From Symsagittifera roscoffensis (lineage: Eukaryota > Xenacoelomorpha > Acoela > Convolutidae), in the NCBI RefSeq assembly GCF_963678635.1, contig NC_087062.1, forward strand, positions 101,047,209-101,111,208: 64,000 bases of DNA, read 5' to 3'. A model generated the notes under the pieces. The model worked only from the letters and a program-made list of their open reading frames with translations. It did no database searches and was not told the DNA's origin. Position 1 is the first letter of the stretch. Every line of letters starts with the position of its first letter. The position numbers were made by a program, and so were the translations under genes. Positions 11,141 through 21,560 of the stretch are shown in pieces.

Positions 11141-12334
11141 ATCAGTCAATAAAATAAACTCTACAAATTTTATACATTTCGCTAAAATACTGTCATCGAA
11201 TTTTACAAGAACTTCTTTCTTCTTTTGGCATACAAGTTGTTGCATCGACATAAAAATAGAATGTTTTCTTCGGTCACAAAAAAGCTACTTGTACTGTTTT
11301 CGTTTATGAAATTAACATCACTAGCTTTTTTAATAGGACATGAAAACATTTTTATGTAGTTTTGGGATTTCCCAAAAATTTCAGTTCTTTTTCATCGTAA
11401 AACCAAATTTGCACTGAAAACAAACAAAAGCAAGAAAAGTTCAATACTAACAATTTTTTTCTGTGCTCCTAACGTTTTCCTGGATAAACAAAAATTGAAT
11501 TTTTTCTTGAATTTTTCCTCGTTTCGCTGCATAATTTGTTTAAGAAACTCAAAATGCCTTTTCCTATGAAAAGGCATGTTTATCTATGTCTTGATCGATG
11601 CCTGATTAGTTTTACTATGAGGCCGAAGTGAAAACATGAAATCATCAACGCCAGACAAGTGTGTCAGCTGGAAACGTTGGAAGGAGTTTTTTTCTCATAA
11701 ACATCCGTAGAAGAGTCGATTTTGGACTTATCTGCTTTCCTTGATTTTTATTTTTATTTTTGGCTTTTTTGTATAAATTTAATTGAATGCTATCAGTAGA
11801 TGCGAGTTAATTGGCATAATGGAACCAGTTCAAAACATATAATTATTATATCCAAATATATTCTTGATAACTATCACTGTAAAATCCATGACTAAAACTT
11901 ACAAATAACCTCTGACAAGCAGACGGTGTGTTTTATCCAAAAATACTCTTTGAGAAAGACACCCCGGAACTAAACTCAATAGAGAAATCAAAAGCTACTC
12001 AAAAGTAAGATGAACAAGACTGCTGTATCAGAGTGAAGCAATGAATGATTCGGGACTGCTTTTGTTTGCATTTTTTTGAGAAAAACAGGTTATGAAGTCT
12101 TCAAAAAATTGGTTCAAATTCTGATTAAGCAAACAAAGCATTAGAAATCAAATAATTTCACAAACATTCTAACATCTACTGAAGCAAAAACTTTTTAAAC
12201 ATCCCGAGGCTAGAAGCCATAATACAACAAGGTTAATCAAAGGGCGATTAAAACATTTCGACAAAAACATTGGAAAAACTTTCCCAGTTTTTTATGAGTT
12301 TTGCTAGAATTTTAAATGTTTTTGATGCTGTCAA
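11141..12334. other. Non-coding stretch, nothing recognised
   Basis: The short open frames in this AT-rich stretch have no supporting splice or promoter signals. Confidence 0.4.
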
Positions 12335-12770
12335 AAAAGTGTCAATCTTGATAACAATTCAATCAAAAATTGAAATTCAGCAGTAATTTTTCAATTTTTT
12401 ATCGATTTTGCTATTTCAGTTTAAATTACAAAAATGTGCAAACTTTGGGGATTGTTGTGATAACAAACTTACTTTGAAATCATTCGCTAAAACTGTATGC
12501 AAAATTTTGACTATATTCTTAAGCAGTTCGTAGAACGACAGACTTTTTTCTCAAAACATCAGGTGTTTTAATTTTACACAGATTATGTGATTTGACAATT
12601 AGTTATGGTGTTCTAATGTAATTTAAAAAGTTCCAACACCGCCTATCTTATGGTGAAATTATATAATGAATTCTGAGGGCAAAACCTTCAAAGCGAATGA
12701 GGTCATGATTCAATCCAAGATGTAACAGTCAAAAACAGTTTGCTAAACGTTTTTGAGTGTTACTGTTTGT
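12335..12770. repeat. Dispersed repeat, inverted partner at 43722-44010
   Basis: AAGTGTCAATCTTGATAACA (near 12347) and AGTCAAAAACAGTTTGCTAA (near 12728) both recur, diverged, as reverse complements near 44005 and 43755, in the same relative order. The copy here is longer because of an internal indel of roughly 130 bp. The class of element is unknown. Confidence 0.5.
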
Positions 12771-12876
12771 ACTGTTCGAGTATCTATCAATACTAAGAAT
12801 ACTAAGATCAACCAACTTGCTGACACCCCTGTCTGGCGTTGATGGTATTATACTTAAGTTCTAATAGACCAAGCTT

Positions 12877-14349
12877 CCCGTACCGAGCGCCCATGGATCA
12901 TAATCGATTATATTGCGATAACATGGTCAGCATCTATAAAATGACAAAATAATCGATTATAATCCATTAAAAATGGATTGTAACCCTAATATTTTTTATG
13001 TCAGTATAATCCATTATAATCGATTATAATCCATTAAAAATGGATTATAATCCAAATATTTTTAATGTCAATATTATCCATTATAATCGATTATAATCCA
13101 TTAAAAAAGGATTATAATCAGGGGCGGATCTAGGATTTTCTAAAAAATTCAAAAATTTTGGGACCTTTTTTTTAGGTCGAACAATTGATTTTTCGGGCTC
13201 TCCCCAAGCACTGTTTTGCCCCTATTTTGGCATTTTGGCTAAATTTTCTGCGCCGCAGGCGAATTTTTGAAAAAACAGTCAAAAAGCACTTTTGAAAATC
13301 TTTGAAAAAAAAGTCGCGTTTTTTTTTGGCGCGCGCTCCCCCTCAAAGTTAGTATATATTGGCGCCAAAGGTGCCTTTAGAAAAATTTAAGGGTCGGTCG
13401 GCCAAAAATCGATTTCTTAAAAAGTATCAAAGGGGGGACCCTTTGGGTCGGCAGGGGTTCGAATCCCTGAGGGGAAAGGGCGTCCGCCCCCCCCCCCCGC
13501 CCCCCCTAAATCCGCCCCTGATTATAATCCTAATATCTTTATGCCAATAAAATCCAATATAATCAATTATAATCGATTATAATGGATTTTTTCGAGGAGT
13601 TATTCTTGAAATTTACAATTTTGTTCGAAGTTATTTAATTCTCTGTTTAGTGCAGCTGCTACGCATTACGTTTAATAAAATGTTACATTTCAGAATAAAA
13701 TGTATACATTTTTTGTCTCAACTTTTTTAATTCATTGCAGTTTAACACTTCATTTTACTGTTTTTTAAATTTTTTTACCACAAACCAGTACCGCCCCCAC
13801 CCCCCACAGTTTACCATCCCCTCCAAGTTTTCCACCATCCCCCCCCCCCCCCGTTAAGCCCCCCAGTTTACTCCCCCCTCCCCCAGTTTACACCCCCCTC
13901 AGCTCACACCTTCCTACCAGCTTACCCCCCCCCCCACGGTTACCCCACCTTCAGTTGGGAGGGGGGGGGTTAAAAAAACTTGAGGGACGAGGGGACGACG
14001 TTCAGACATGGCATTTAGTAAAAAACATGGCATACACTCTGCAAATTTCTCGCAAAATTTGCAAAATTTTGCAAAAATTTATCTAATTCAGTTCTAAAAA
14101 TGAAATGGATTATAATCGATTATAATGGATTATCTTGGCAAAAATAATCGATTTCAGTGACAAAAATAATGGATAATAATTGATTATAATGGATTAAAAT
14201 GGGTTATTTTTTTTCAGAAATAATCGATTATAATGGCAATATATTCGATTTTGTGATCTGAATTTTACATCTGTAATGGATAATAATCGATTATTTTTGT
14301 CTCGGAAATCCATTATAATTGATTAGAATCCATGGGCACTCGGTGCGGG
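12877..14349. mobile_element. Family 1 inverted-repeat element, copy 3, with nested MITE
   Basis: The ends are CCCGTACCGAGCGCCCATGG and CCATGGGCACTCGGTGCGGG. The interior repeats ATAATCGATTATAATCCATT many times on both sides, with a C-rich block at 13790-13960 (CAGTTTACCCCC). Without the nested MITE at 13119-13520 and its duplicated target, the element is about 1.06 kb, close to copy 1. Confidence 0.75.
13119..13520 (+). mobile_element. hAT-like MITE, family 2, nested in family 1 copy 3
   Basis: The ends are CAGGGGCGGATCTAGG and CCTAAATCCGCCCCTG, flanked on both sides by ATTATAAT (13111-13118 and 13521-13528), an exact 8-bp target duplication. The target is one of the ATTATAAT words of the host element, so this insertion is younger than family 1 copy 3. 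It also contains GGTTCGAATCC at 13456-13466, a perfect tRNA-type B-box sequence. Confidence 0.85.
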
Positions 14350-14828
14350 TTAGTTCCAAGAGCCCAAGTATCGCAAGCAAGTCCACTGAACTATGTCTTG
14401 GCGCATGTCCACAAACAGCAAGAAAGAAGCATGCAGTTCGTAATGAATCAGTGCATATTAATATGGTTGTAAAACAGAACTATATTTGTAACTTTTCACG
14501 TATTCACTGGAAATTGTTCAAACAACCATTAATGTTTTGTTAACTGGACGTAAGCGAACCATTTTAATCGGCACATGGCTTCGTATTAAAGTCATGGGAA
14601 CATTTAGTTATACACTGCATAAGGGAAGAAATGTGACGACTATGTTTCGCTTATGTCGAGTTAACAAAACCTTAATGGTTCATCAATTTCAGCGAGTGAC
14701 AGGTTGCCACTGTGTTTGTGTTCACTTCGGTGGAAGCATCAATAAAAAGTTGGACCCTGGACGCAATGGGCAAAAAGAGCTATTTGTTCATGCAACCAAC
14801 GAATGAGGAATTAAAAGTAGAAGTAGAC
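14350..14828. other. Less AT-rich stretch without a supported gene
   Basis: Base composition rises here towards that of the adjacent exon candidate. A long open frame on the plus strand (about 14540-14806) has no ATG at its start and no recognised domain. It may be intron or flanking sequence of the minus-strand gene whose exon lies at 14829-15005. Confidence 0.3.
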
Positions 14829-15005
14829 CTAGCTGTGTGTCTGTGCTTGAGAGGGATCCCATGGTGGCCTCCAGCAGAAGGGGCAGGTCGAACCTCCTCT
14901 CCACAAAAAAGTTGAGTCGGTTGTCCTCTAAAGACTCGTCCAGACCCAACACGTAGTAGCTCTTGTTCAGGGGCTCGTAATGGGCAGGATTGCCCAGTTT
15001 GTGAG
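14829..15005 (-). CDS. Candidate internal exon of an unidentified host gene
   Basis: On the minus strand the acceptor TTTCATGTGCATTGCAG is followed by an open frame of about 59 codons with GC-rich third positions (CTG, CCC, GAG, GAC), unlike any neighbouring sequence. It reads HYEPLNKSYYVLGLDESLED, then RLNFFVERRFDLPLLLEATM. A donor AG|GTCTAC at 14829/14828 would keep the length a multiple of three. The frame stays open to a TAG just past 14788, so it could instead be a terminal exon. The balanced residues, the strong acceptor and the sharp composition change argue for a real exon. I do not recognise the protein, and the partner exons lie outside what I can find here. Confidence 0.5.
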
Positions 15006-15182
15006 CTGCAATGCACATGAAACGAGTAAGTCATAAGCCCCCAAAGCATGCATTGCCATTTATGCTATATCTGCTTCATTGCAATGTTTGAGTGTAAACA
15101 TATCTAGCAGTTAGCAACCAATATTGATCTAAAGTTAAATGATGTTTTTAAACAATGAGAGCACTATATGTTCCCTTAAACT

Positions 15183-15206
15183 AAACCCCTTTGTTTTGAG
15201 GGGTTT
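15183..15206. other. Short hairpin beside the left end of the composite element
   Basis: AAACCCC (15183-15189) and GGGGTTT (15200-15206) form a 7-bp stem with a 10-nt loop, directly outside the GGTGACCCCC terminus. It has no counterpart at the right end. Confidence 0.4.
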
Positions 15207-15210
15207 GGTG

Positions 15211-15480
15211 GGTGACCCCCATGTATTAAGATAGGGAATACAGCATCCGGTCACCAAGCTATGTATTAAAATAGATTTCCTACGTATTAAGATAGGGAAT
15301 ACTAAGATAGGGAATAAGGTTTCAGATGGTAAGTTTCAGAAAACAACTTTGGTGCCTGATCTTACCATGTTTTAGGATAGTTTATAGACTTCCCTTTGCA
15401 TAAGGATTCGTTGTAGGGAATTAAGAACTCATTGAGATAGGGAATATGTTTCCCAAAGTATTAAGATAGGGAATGGTAAG
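15211..15480 (-). repeat. Left subterminal repeat cluster
   Basis: The word TATTAAGATAGGGAAT occurs about five times with variants, interspersed with GGTAAGGTTTCAG and TTCAGATGGTAAG. Multiple subterminal copies of a short word are typical of transposase or replication-protein binding regions. Confidence 0.6.
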
Positions 15481-18400
15481 GTTTCAGTGAGATGTTAAGA
15501 AAATGGTACGAAAAACGGTATTTTTTGTATTTTGCGTGGAAGTATCTACTTTTTTTGCGAAAATCTCAGCACGCGTAATTGGCGCGTGTTACGTGTAAAT
15601 TGGGTAATGAAAGTATTATATTTTTTGGTTCAAGGTAAGTCAATGGTAAGATGGGCAAAAACTTGGATTTATTATCAAAAATTTGAAAATTTTTTTCAAA
15701 AAAATTCAAAACACGATTTGATATAATTTGACTAAAAAACTGTTTTATTAGATGATCTTACTTTTGAAACAGTTCTCAATCCAGCTGAAAATATATTAAA
15801 ATTTACTGAAACTTCGAAAAAAATCAGATTTTTGGGAAAAATTGTAAAAATTTCAAAGTGTTTGGACAAAATTGCAAATTTTTGGAAGCAACTGCAGAAA
15901 TCGCAAGGTTTTGGCTTGTTTTTTGTTGCTCCTGATCTAATTGAATAAAAAAATGCATTTAGAGTTTAAAATTACGCTCAAATTATATTTCAATTGGCAT
16001 CATGTTGAGACACTGATACAAAACTTTGAATAGAAATATAGATTTTTTCACAATTTTCTCTCAAAATAATAAAATACGATAAAATTTACTGTATTTTTTA
16101 GCTAAAAAGTGGTTTATACACTGCTCTGAACATATAAAGCTCATATAAGTTGAATCGATATTGATACTTCCAATTTTTCGGAAAATGAGTGTAATTAATC
16201 GTTATTTTCCAGAAAAAAAATTGTCAAATCTGTCAAACGTTTGCCATTTTTAACCTTTCATTTGTGTATTTAACTGGTTTTTTGTTCAAATCAAGGAGAA
16301 TTCAAATAAGAATCTCAATTCAATTGAATAATAAGGGCAATATTCATTGAAAGTTCTAGATCCAACTCCATGATCCAACTCCTCCTCTGTTTTTTCTCAA
16401 AGATTAACCAAAACATGTACAAAATTACAGTTCTGAGAAGTTTTCATGTTGGTAATAATAACAAGTCTTAGATCATAGTTGAAAAATGAACATTTTACTG
16501 CTAAAATTGACTAAAGATGGGCTAACTTTTTCTTAAAAATTATATTAGATTGGATGAAAATCAACAAAATCTTCTTCAAAACTAAAGATTATCTCTCTGT
16601 TGCTTCAATAACATAATTTTTATGATTTTTCCGTAGAAAATTTCTAGGTTTCAAGGTTGTTCTTGCTTTCTGCTTTAACATGTATTCGCTATTGAACTCA
16701 CTTAGCAAGAAAATTTAAACAGAACAGGTGAATTTAGAAGGAAAATGGTATCAATTGAACGAACAATTTGCTGGCAGAGATAAAATTAGAACTGATAACG
16801 TCTGATCATTATTTTGTCTTTTTACAAGTTCTCCCTTAGGTTCCTTTGTTTAGTTATAAAAACAAATTATTTAACCAAAAGTTAAACTTTTAGGATCATT
16901 AACTATCACTTTTATTGCAAAACAGTTATTAAATCGTTTTTATTCTTGATTTGTGTAGGAAGTTTTCTCAAAAAAATCTCAGTGAGAAAGAATCGGAGCT
17001 AGTTAAAGCATTCAACAGTACGTGTAGAAATTGAGAATTTAAAATTGTGTTTTTATGTTGAGTTTTTCGAACGAATTGAGAGCAGCTTGATTTTTTTAAA
17101 TCTGAAAACCTTTGGAAATAGAAATACGCAAGTAGGTCTAGGTTCAAGGTGCAAACTGTAGCAACTAAATAATTTTGCCAAAAAAACTGAAGCTAACTGG
17201 AACAAAATCTTTACTAATTGAAATTTTTCATGTTAAATTTCATATGATTAAGAGATCCTAGAGCTGGCTCTGCCGAAGTATCAGTTTGTTTTAGAAATTT
17301 TCAGCAAGCTCCATATTTTTTTCTCTAAAAATCTTTCTACATCAAATGTTTGTTTTGTATCCAAAATAATGAAATGTAGATCTTGAAAGAAAATTTTCCA
17401 TTTATGCTACATTTATCATCTTCCAAAAGATGTTGGAATTGTTTCACAAAAAAATTTCTCAAAATAAATGAGTTTTTGTATAAATTTACCTAATATATCA
17501 AATGATAAAAAATTTCCAAACATTACACTTTTATGTTGGAGTTTTTCTCAAGCTAAAACTTATAAGTTAAATTTTAGTATAATTATCTCAAGTTTCTATC
17601 TCAATTTAGAACTTCCTCAATTTCTGCTTCATCTACTATTTTCCAACTTAATCCTGTTTGAACAATATTTACTTAAAAACTGAATTTTAGATGGAAAAAT
17701 GCATCATTTCAACGATTGCTAAATGACTCGATGCAAAAATAAAAACCATAAATCCTTTGCTAAAAATTTTCAAGTGACTTTCTCAATCTAGTAACTGTAT
17801 GTTGCTGTTTCAACTCTGAATTTTTATACTGAAGTAAGTTTTTAGTTGAGAATTATGTACATTACTAAATTGAAGTTTTCACAAGTTAGCAAAAACATTT
17901 ATTTTTTAATTGTTTCTTGGTCAATTCTCATTTTTTTCTTAAATCGTCAGAAAACAGTAGAAAACCATAATTTTGAATAAATTAATTCCATTATCCGCTT
18001 AAAGTTGCACTGTGCTATGAACACTTTTACCAGCACTAAACAAGGAAAATTTTTAAATGCTAACAAGACAAAATTTTTCAATTAGTCGATGTTTTGTAAA
18101 TACCAAGTTTTTTACGACTTCTTAAAAAAATCCTAAATAAACATTAGCGTATGGTATGTACTTCTACAAAACTATCGCAACAAAATCTAATCAAGCTTGC
18201 CATCAATTGAGTTTTTACTGTAGGTTAAAGATTTTCGGATCTATTTCCATTGAAAGTTTCACGAAAATTTGAACTCGATTGTTGCTGGTGTTATCATCAA
18301 TCAGAACCTATGAAAAAAAATGATATATCTTGAATTTTGATGCAAAACTATAACTTTTACTCTATTTTTTTTCAAAATTATCTTCATTGAATTTCAGATT

Positions 18401-18510
18401 CCGTAAAAATCAATATTCATAGTGATTTGTATGTTCTTAACAAAAAAATAGTAACTTCACCTCTGTCGGAGTATGTTTGGATAGTCCTGAGCACATAATT
18501 TAACCTTATG

Positions 18511-18675
18511 TTATAAATGCTTCTTCTTGATATGATTAGTGAGTTCCTCGCTGCTATGAGTAAAAAGTTACAGTTCGAACACTTTAAAACACCGCAGGTT
18601 CTACGATGTCTTGACGCATCTTTACGTGTGTTTTCTCTGACACACACAAAACATACTTCTATTCAGTGACGGCAT
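18511..18675 (-). pseudogene. Broken zinc-finger gene, left-arm copy
   Basis: The ATG at 18675 matches the start of the right-arm copy (MPSLNR). The first CxxC pair is destroyed by small deletions here, but the following DASRHRRTCGVLKCSNC residues survive. After the second CxxC a one-base loss (TTTTTACT where the right arm has TTTTATACT) shifts the frame away from the histidine part of the finger, which remains readable in another frame as SSEELTNHIKKKH. It lies downstream of a CCAAT cluster at 18900-19010. The right-arm copies carry a different lesion. Confidence 0.6.
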
Positions 18676-18899
18676 CTCAATAAGTAGAGAAGGAATAAAT
18701 GGGAGATTTAGAGTAACCCAAACTTTTAGAAAAGAAAAGTTGAACAGCCTCAAAAATTAGTAAAAGTAAATAAAAGCAGCAATTTTCTTAACCAATTGTT
18801 TTTAACGTGAAAGGAAATCAGAATAGATATGCTATTTAGCCTAGCTGAAATAAAATCCCTCCAATCTAACCATGGAGTTTTCAAATTGTTTGCTATCAA

Positions 18900-19010
18900 C
18901 CAATCAGAATCCAGCATTAATTATAAGGAAATTTTTATCTTTTATGAGATCAACCAATCAGAAATGAGTATTTTTTTAGTAACACTGTTTGTTGGAAATC
19001 AACCAATCAG
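18900..19010. promoter_or_regulatory. CCAAT-box cluster, left arm
   Basis: CCAATCAG occurs at 18900-18907, 18954-18961 and 19003-19010, each within ATCAACCAATCAGAA, about 50 bp apart. CCAAT boxes are bound by NF-Y in animals. The cluster lies between the zinc-finger gene (leftwards) and the open frame at 19054 (rightwards), so it could drive both. Confidence 0.55.
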
Positions 19011-19053
19011 AATTCAGCGTTTTCTAAAAGTGAACTGTTTACCATGTTTTTAA

Positions 19054-19476
19054 AATTCCAATCATTATTTGAAAAATGACAATCAAAAAACATTTGAATT
19101 TCCTCGAGCTACATTACAAGAGAAAAGAAAAATTCCAGTTGACTTTTTTTTTGATGAAAAAGATGTTGACTCTTTCTTTTTTCATAATTTTTTGGACGTT
19201 TTTATTGTACAAAATAGAGTTATCCGACTAAATAAAGGTCTCTTTAGAGAAACTTACTCAATCAAAGAGTTCACTTTTGAACCAAGTATTGAGTACCAAA
19301 GCTTCAAACATACGGCTGAATTAGACCTGACAAGGGAAGAAATTTTATTTATTTTAGAAAATTTGAAGTTAATAAAAAATCTTACGATAATATATCAAAA
19401 CTCTTTTTATCACCTACCCAATACCCTAATTTGTAAAAACTCCACAGCAAAATTCTTCATTCCTCCATTTCATTGA
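19054..19476 (+). CDS. Core gene 1: unidentified small protein, start missing
   Basis: The frame is open from 19054 to TGA at 19474-19476 (about 140 codons) but contains no ATG, so it needs an upstream exon or has lost its start. The product is acidic and hydrophobic. A beta-like stretch (FIVQNRVIRLNKGLF, centre about 19210-19250) is followed by a charged linker and then AELDLTREEILFILENLKLI (about 19315-19374). That layout, a strand pair then Leu-x-x-x-x-hydrophobic helix start, recurs in the other core genes and resembles the PC4 ssDNA-binding domain. The resemblance is by eye and may be convergent. It sits about 45 bp after the CCAAT cluster of the left arm. Confidence 0.4.
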   Translation, partial: NSNHYLKNDNQKTFEFPRATLQEKRKIPVDFFFDEKDVDSFFFHNFLDVFIVQNRVIRLNKGLFRETYSIKEFTFEPSIEYQSFKHTAELDLTREEILFILENLKLIKNLTIIYQNSFYHLPNTLICKNSTAKFFIPPFH

Positions 19477-19839
19477 AGATTTTCTTGCAAGTTCAAAATC
19501 TTGCATGATCAGGTTTGGAATCAGATTTTCAGAGATTTGCTTTGAAAGTTACATCAACTTCGAGTTTTGCTCTCAAATCTACATAAAAAAAATAGCTTGA
19601 CTATCTGCTCAAAAATCAGCAAGTTCTCATTGATTATATACAAAAAATTCAATTAACCTGATCAGAAGACTTGCAGAGATGCTACTTTTATTAGTTTTCC
19701 TTCTTTTTTAACTTAAATCGGCGATATTTCTTATTTTTACAGCTACAGCAAACAACTTTTGGTCATTTATTTTTGCGTTGCTTTTGTGTATATTTTTACT
19801 TATTTGGAAGGTTTAAGCCCTTAAAAGGTAAGTTTTCCT
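19477..19839. other. Non-coding spacer of the core
   Basis: No open frame or repeat is recognisable. It ends at the second CCAAT cluster. Confidence 0.4.
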
Positions 19840-20017
19840 CTGATTGGATACGACAACTAGAACAAAAATGAACTTTCTTGTGATTGGAAACGACAATGCC
19901 TAAATTTGAGCTTTGTTTCTGATTGGTTATAACTTTTATCCAAAAATTCCATAAAAGGAAGCTGAAATCTGATTGGACACGACTACAATCCAAATAAGGA
20001 AAGTCAATTCTGATTGG
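19840..20017. promoter_or_regulatory. Five inverted CCAAT boxes upstream of core gene 2
   Basis: Four copies of CTGATTGG (19840, 19919, 19969, 20010) and one GTGATTGG (19880) are spaced 39-50 bp apart. CCATAAAAGG near 19950 could act as a TATA element. The cluster ends about 190 bp before the ATG at 20209. The repeated TGATTGGANACGAC context suggests the boxes arose by tandem duplication of a unit of about 45 bp. Confidence 0.55.
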
Positions 20018-20208
20018 TTAAACTCACATATTCGAGTTGAAGATACCCCTAACTGTTAACTATAGATCATTTTTTTCAACTAAACTACCGTCAACTACCT
20101 CCTCTCTCAGCTCTAAATACCTTAATTTTACCTTATCTTCCGTCAGCTACCCCCTCGCAGCTCAAAATCATTCTGGTTGTTACTCTTTTACTCAACTTAT
20201 TGCTCAAA

Positions 20209-20651
20209 ATGATCTTCTCAGTGCTAAACAGCAACCTCATGTACTCTGTAGAATTTTCGCCTGATCTAGTACAAATTCAAGTGCGAGAAATAGTCGCTGG
20301 ATTTTTTCTGGTACGAATGTACATCCCAATCCAAGTCTGGCACATAGTGGAATGATGCGAAGGGATAGCAACGAGCATCATATGACACAAGTACCCATGA
20401 CAGAGAACCAACTTGAAGAAATGCAAATGATGGAGGAAGTTTCTGAACATGTAGGAATGAACTACCCCGAGATTCCTGACTCAAGATTTGTGGCTCAACC
20501 AGTCGACGACTTCCTGTTTCCTTGGGAGGGAGCAGGATTAGCTGAAAACCCCATTACAAAAGATGAAGATGAGGGTTTCTCAGAAACAATGACGCCTTCA
20601 ATTCCACAACAAGCACCAGCGATGGATTCGATGGAAAAGATGAGAGGTTAA
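20209..20651 (+). pseudogene. Core gene 2: PC4-like pattern plus acidic tail, one frameshift
   Basis: From the ATG at 20209, 48 residues are read to TGA at 20353-20355. They include YSVEFSPDLVQIQVREI (12-28) and IPIQVWHIVE (39-48), the strand-then-tryptophan layout seen in the other core genes. An ATG-ATG overlaps that stop (20352-20357) in another frame and opens 99 residues rich in Glu, Met and Pro (with TENQLEEMQMMEEVSEHV and FLFPWEGAGLAENP) to TAA at 20651. One inserted base near 20351 would fuse both into about 147 residues, with the helix continuing smoothly across the joint. Alternatives are two overlapping genes with stop-restart, or decay. It lies downstream of five CCAAT boxes. The function is unknown. 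Confidence 0.45.
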
Positions 20652-20799
20652 AGATAAATCCTTGAAAAACAATTAGAACTTAATTTAGTGCTCCGAACTC
20701 GCACACATGTTAAAAATCTTGATTAATTTTTGCATACATTTTAAGAAAAACTCTAGAAAATTTGTACACAATTAAAAACTACCTAGTGGTTTTTGCATG

Positions 20800-21560
20800 T
20801 TGTCAAAAAACAACTCACACACTTTTAGCACTTTGTAGAAAAATATCAAAACACTTTTCACATCTTGTCAAAACAATTTGAAACAATTTTCGCATTTTTT
20901 ATTGAAAAAATTGAAACACTTTTCGCTTTTTGTCGAAAAAAGTGAAACACTTTTTGCATTTTATCAAAAAAATTGAAACATTTTTCGCATTTTGTCGAAG
21001 AAGTGAAACATTTTTATTTTTGGCATCTTGTTTAAAAAACGAAAAACTTTTCGCATTTGAAGGAAAAAAAACTAAACAATTTTCACATAAGCTTGAAAAA
21101 TTAATTTTCGTATTCGGTTGAAAAAAAGGAAAGAATTTTTGCAATTTGTCGAAGAAAAATTGAAACACTTTTCGCATTTTGTTCAAAAAATTGAAACATT
21201 TTTCGCATTTTGTCAAAAAAGTGAAACACTTTTCGCATTTTGTCAAAAAAACTGAAACACTTTTCATATCTGGTCAAAAAGATTGAACCAGTTTTGCATT
21301 TTGTCGAAAAATGTAAAACACTTTTGGCATCGTGTCGAAAAAAGAGAAATACTTTTCGGATTTGTAGTAAAAAAAAAGAAACACTTTTCACACACGCTTG
21401 AAAAAATCGAAACGCTTTTCTAATCTTGCAGAAAAAAACTGAAACAATTTTCGTATTCTGTTGAAAAAAGTGAAACAAGTTTTGCAATTTGTCGAAAAAA
21501 AAAGAAACACTTTTCGCGTTTTGTAAAAAAAACTGAAAAACTTTCAGCATCTTGCCGGAA
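20800..21560. repeat. Minisatellite of 30-33 bp units in the core
   Basis: About 24 units resembling GAAACACTTTTCGCATTTTG followed by TC(A/G)AAAAAA are arranged head to tail (for example CGCATTTT at 21173, 21204 and 21234). Units vary between 30 and 33 bp, and divergence is high at the edges. The minus strand stays open for long distances and would encode repeats of FFDKMRKVFQF type. I regard that as a consequence of base composition, because the unit length is not constantly a multiple of three. Confidence 0.8.

Larger units (their letters stand above)
15211..19035 (-). repeat. Left inverted arm of the composite element
   Basis: Read in reverse, this stretch follows 25905-29929 throughout, with many small differences: CCAAT cluster, zinc-finger gene, a long AT-rich part, the GGTTCAAGGTAAGTCAATGG block at about 15630, then the terminal ATTCCCTATCTTAATACATA repeats. 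It has diverged clearly more from the right arm than the right-side copies have from each other, so the inverted arrangement is older than the tandem duplications. No intact gene is seen in its AT-rich part. Confidence 0.75.

Noticed and set aside
14537-14806. 89-codon plus-strand frame (with LIGTWLRIKVMGTFSYTLH).
   Set aside because: It has no ATG at the start, no splice signals and no recognised domain. It was left as a remark on the less AT-rich stretch beside the minus-strand exon.
18829-19053. Open frame with repeated INQSE residues, and similar minus-strand frames at 25924-26211 and 33688-33975.
   Set aside because: The repeated residues are the translation of the CCAAT-box units. Stops and frames differ between copies, so it is regulatory repeat, not coding.
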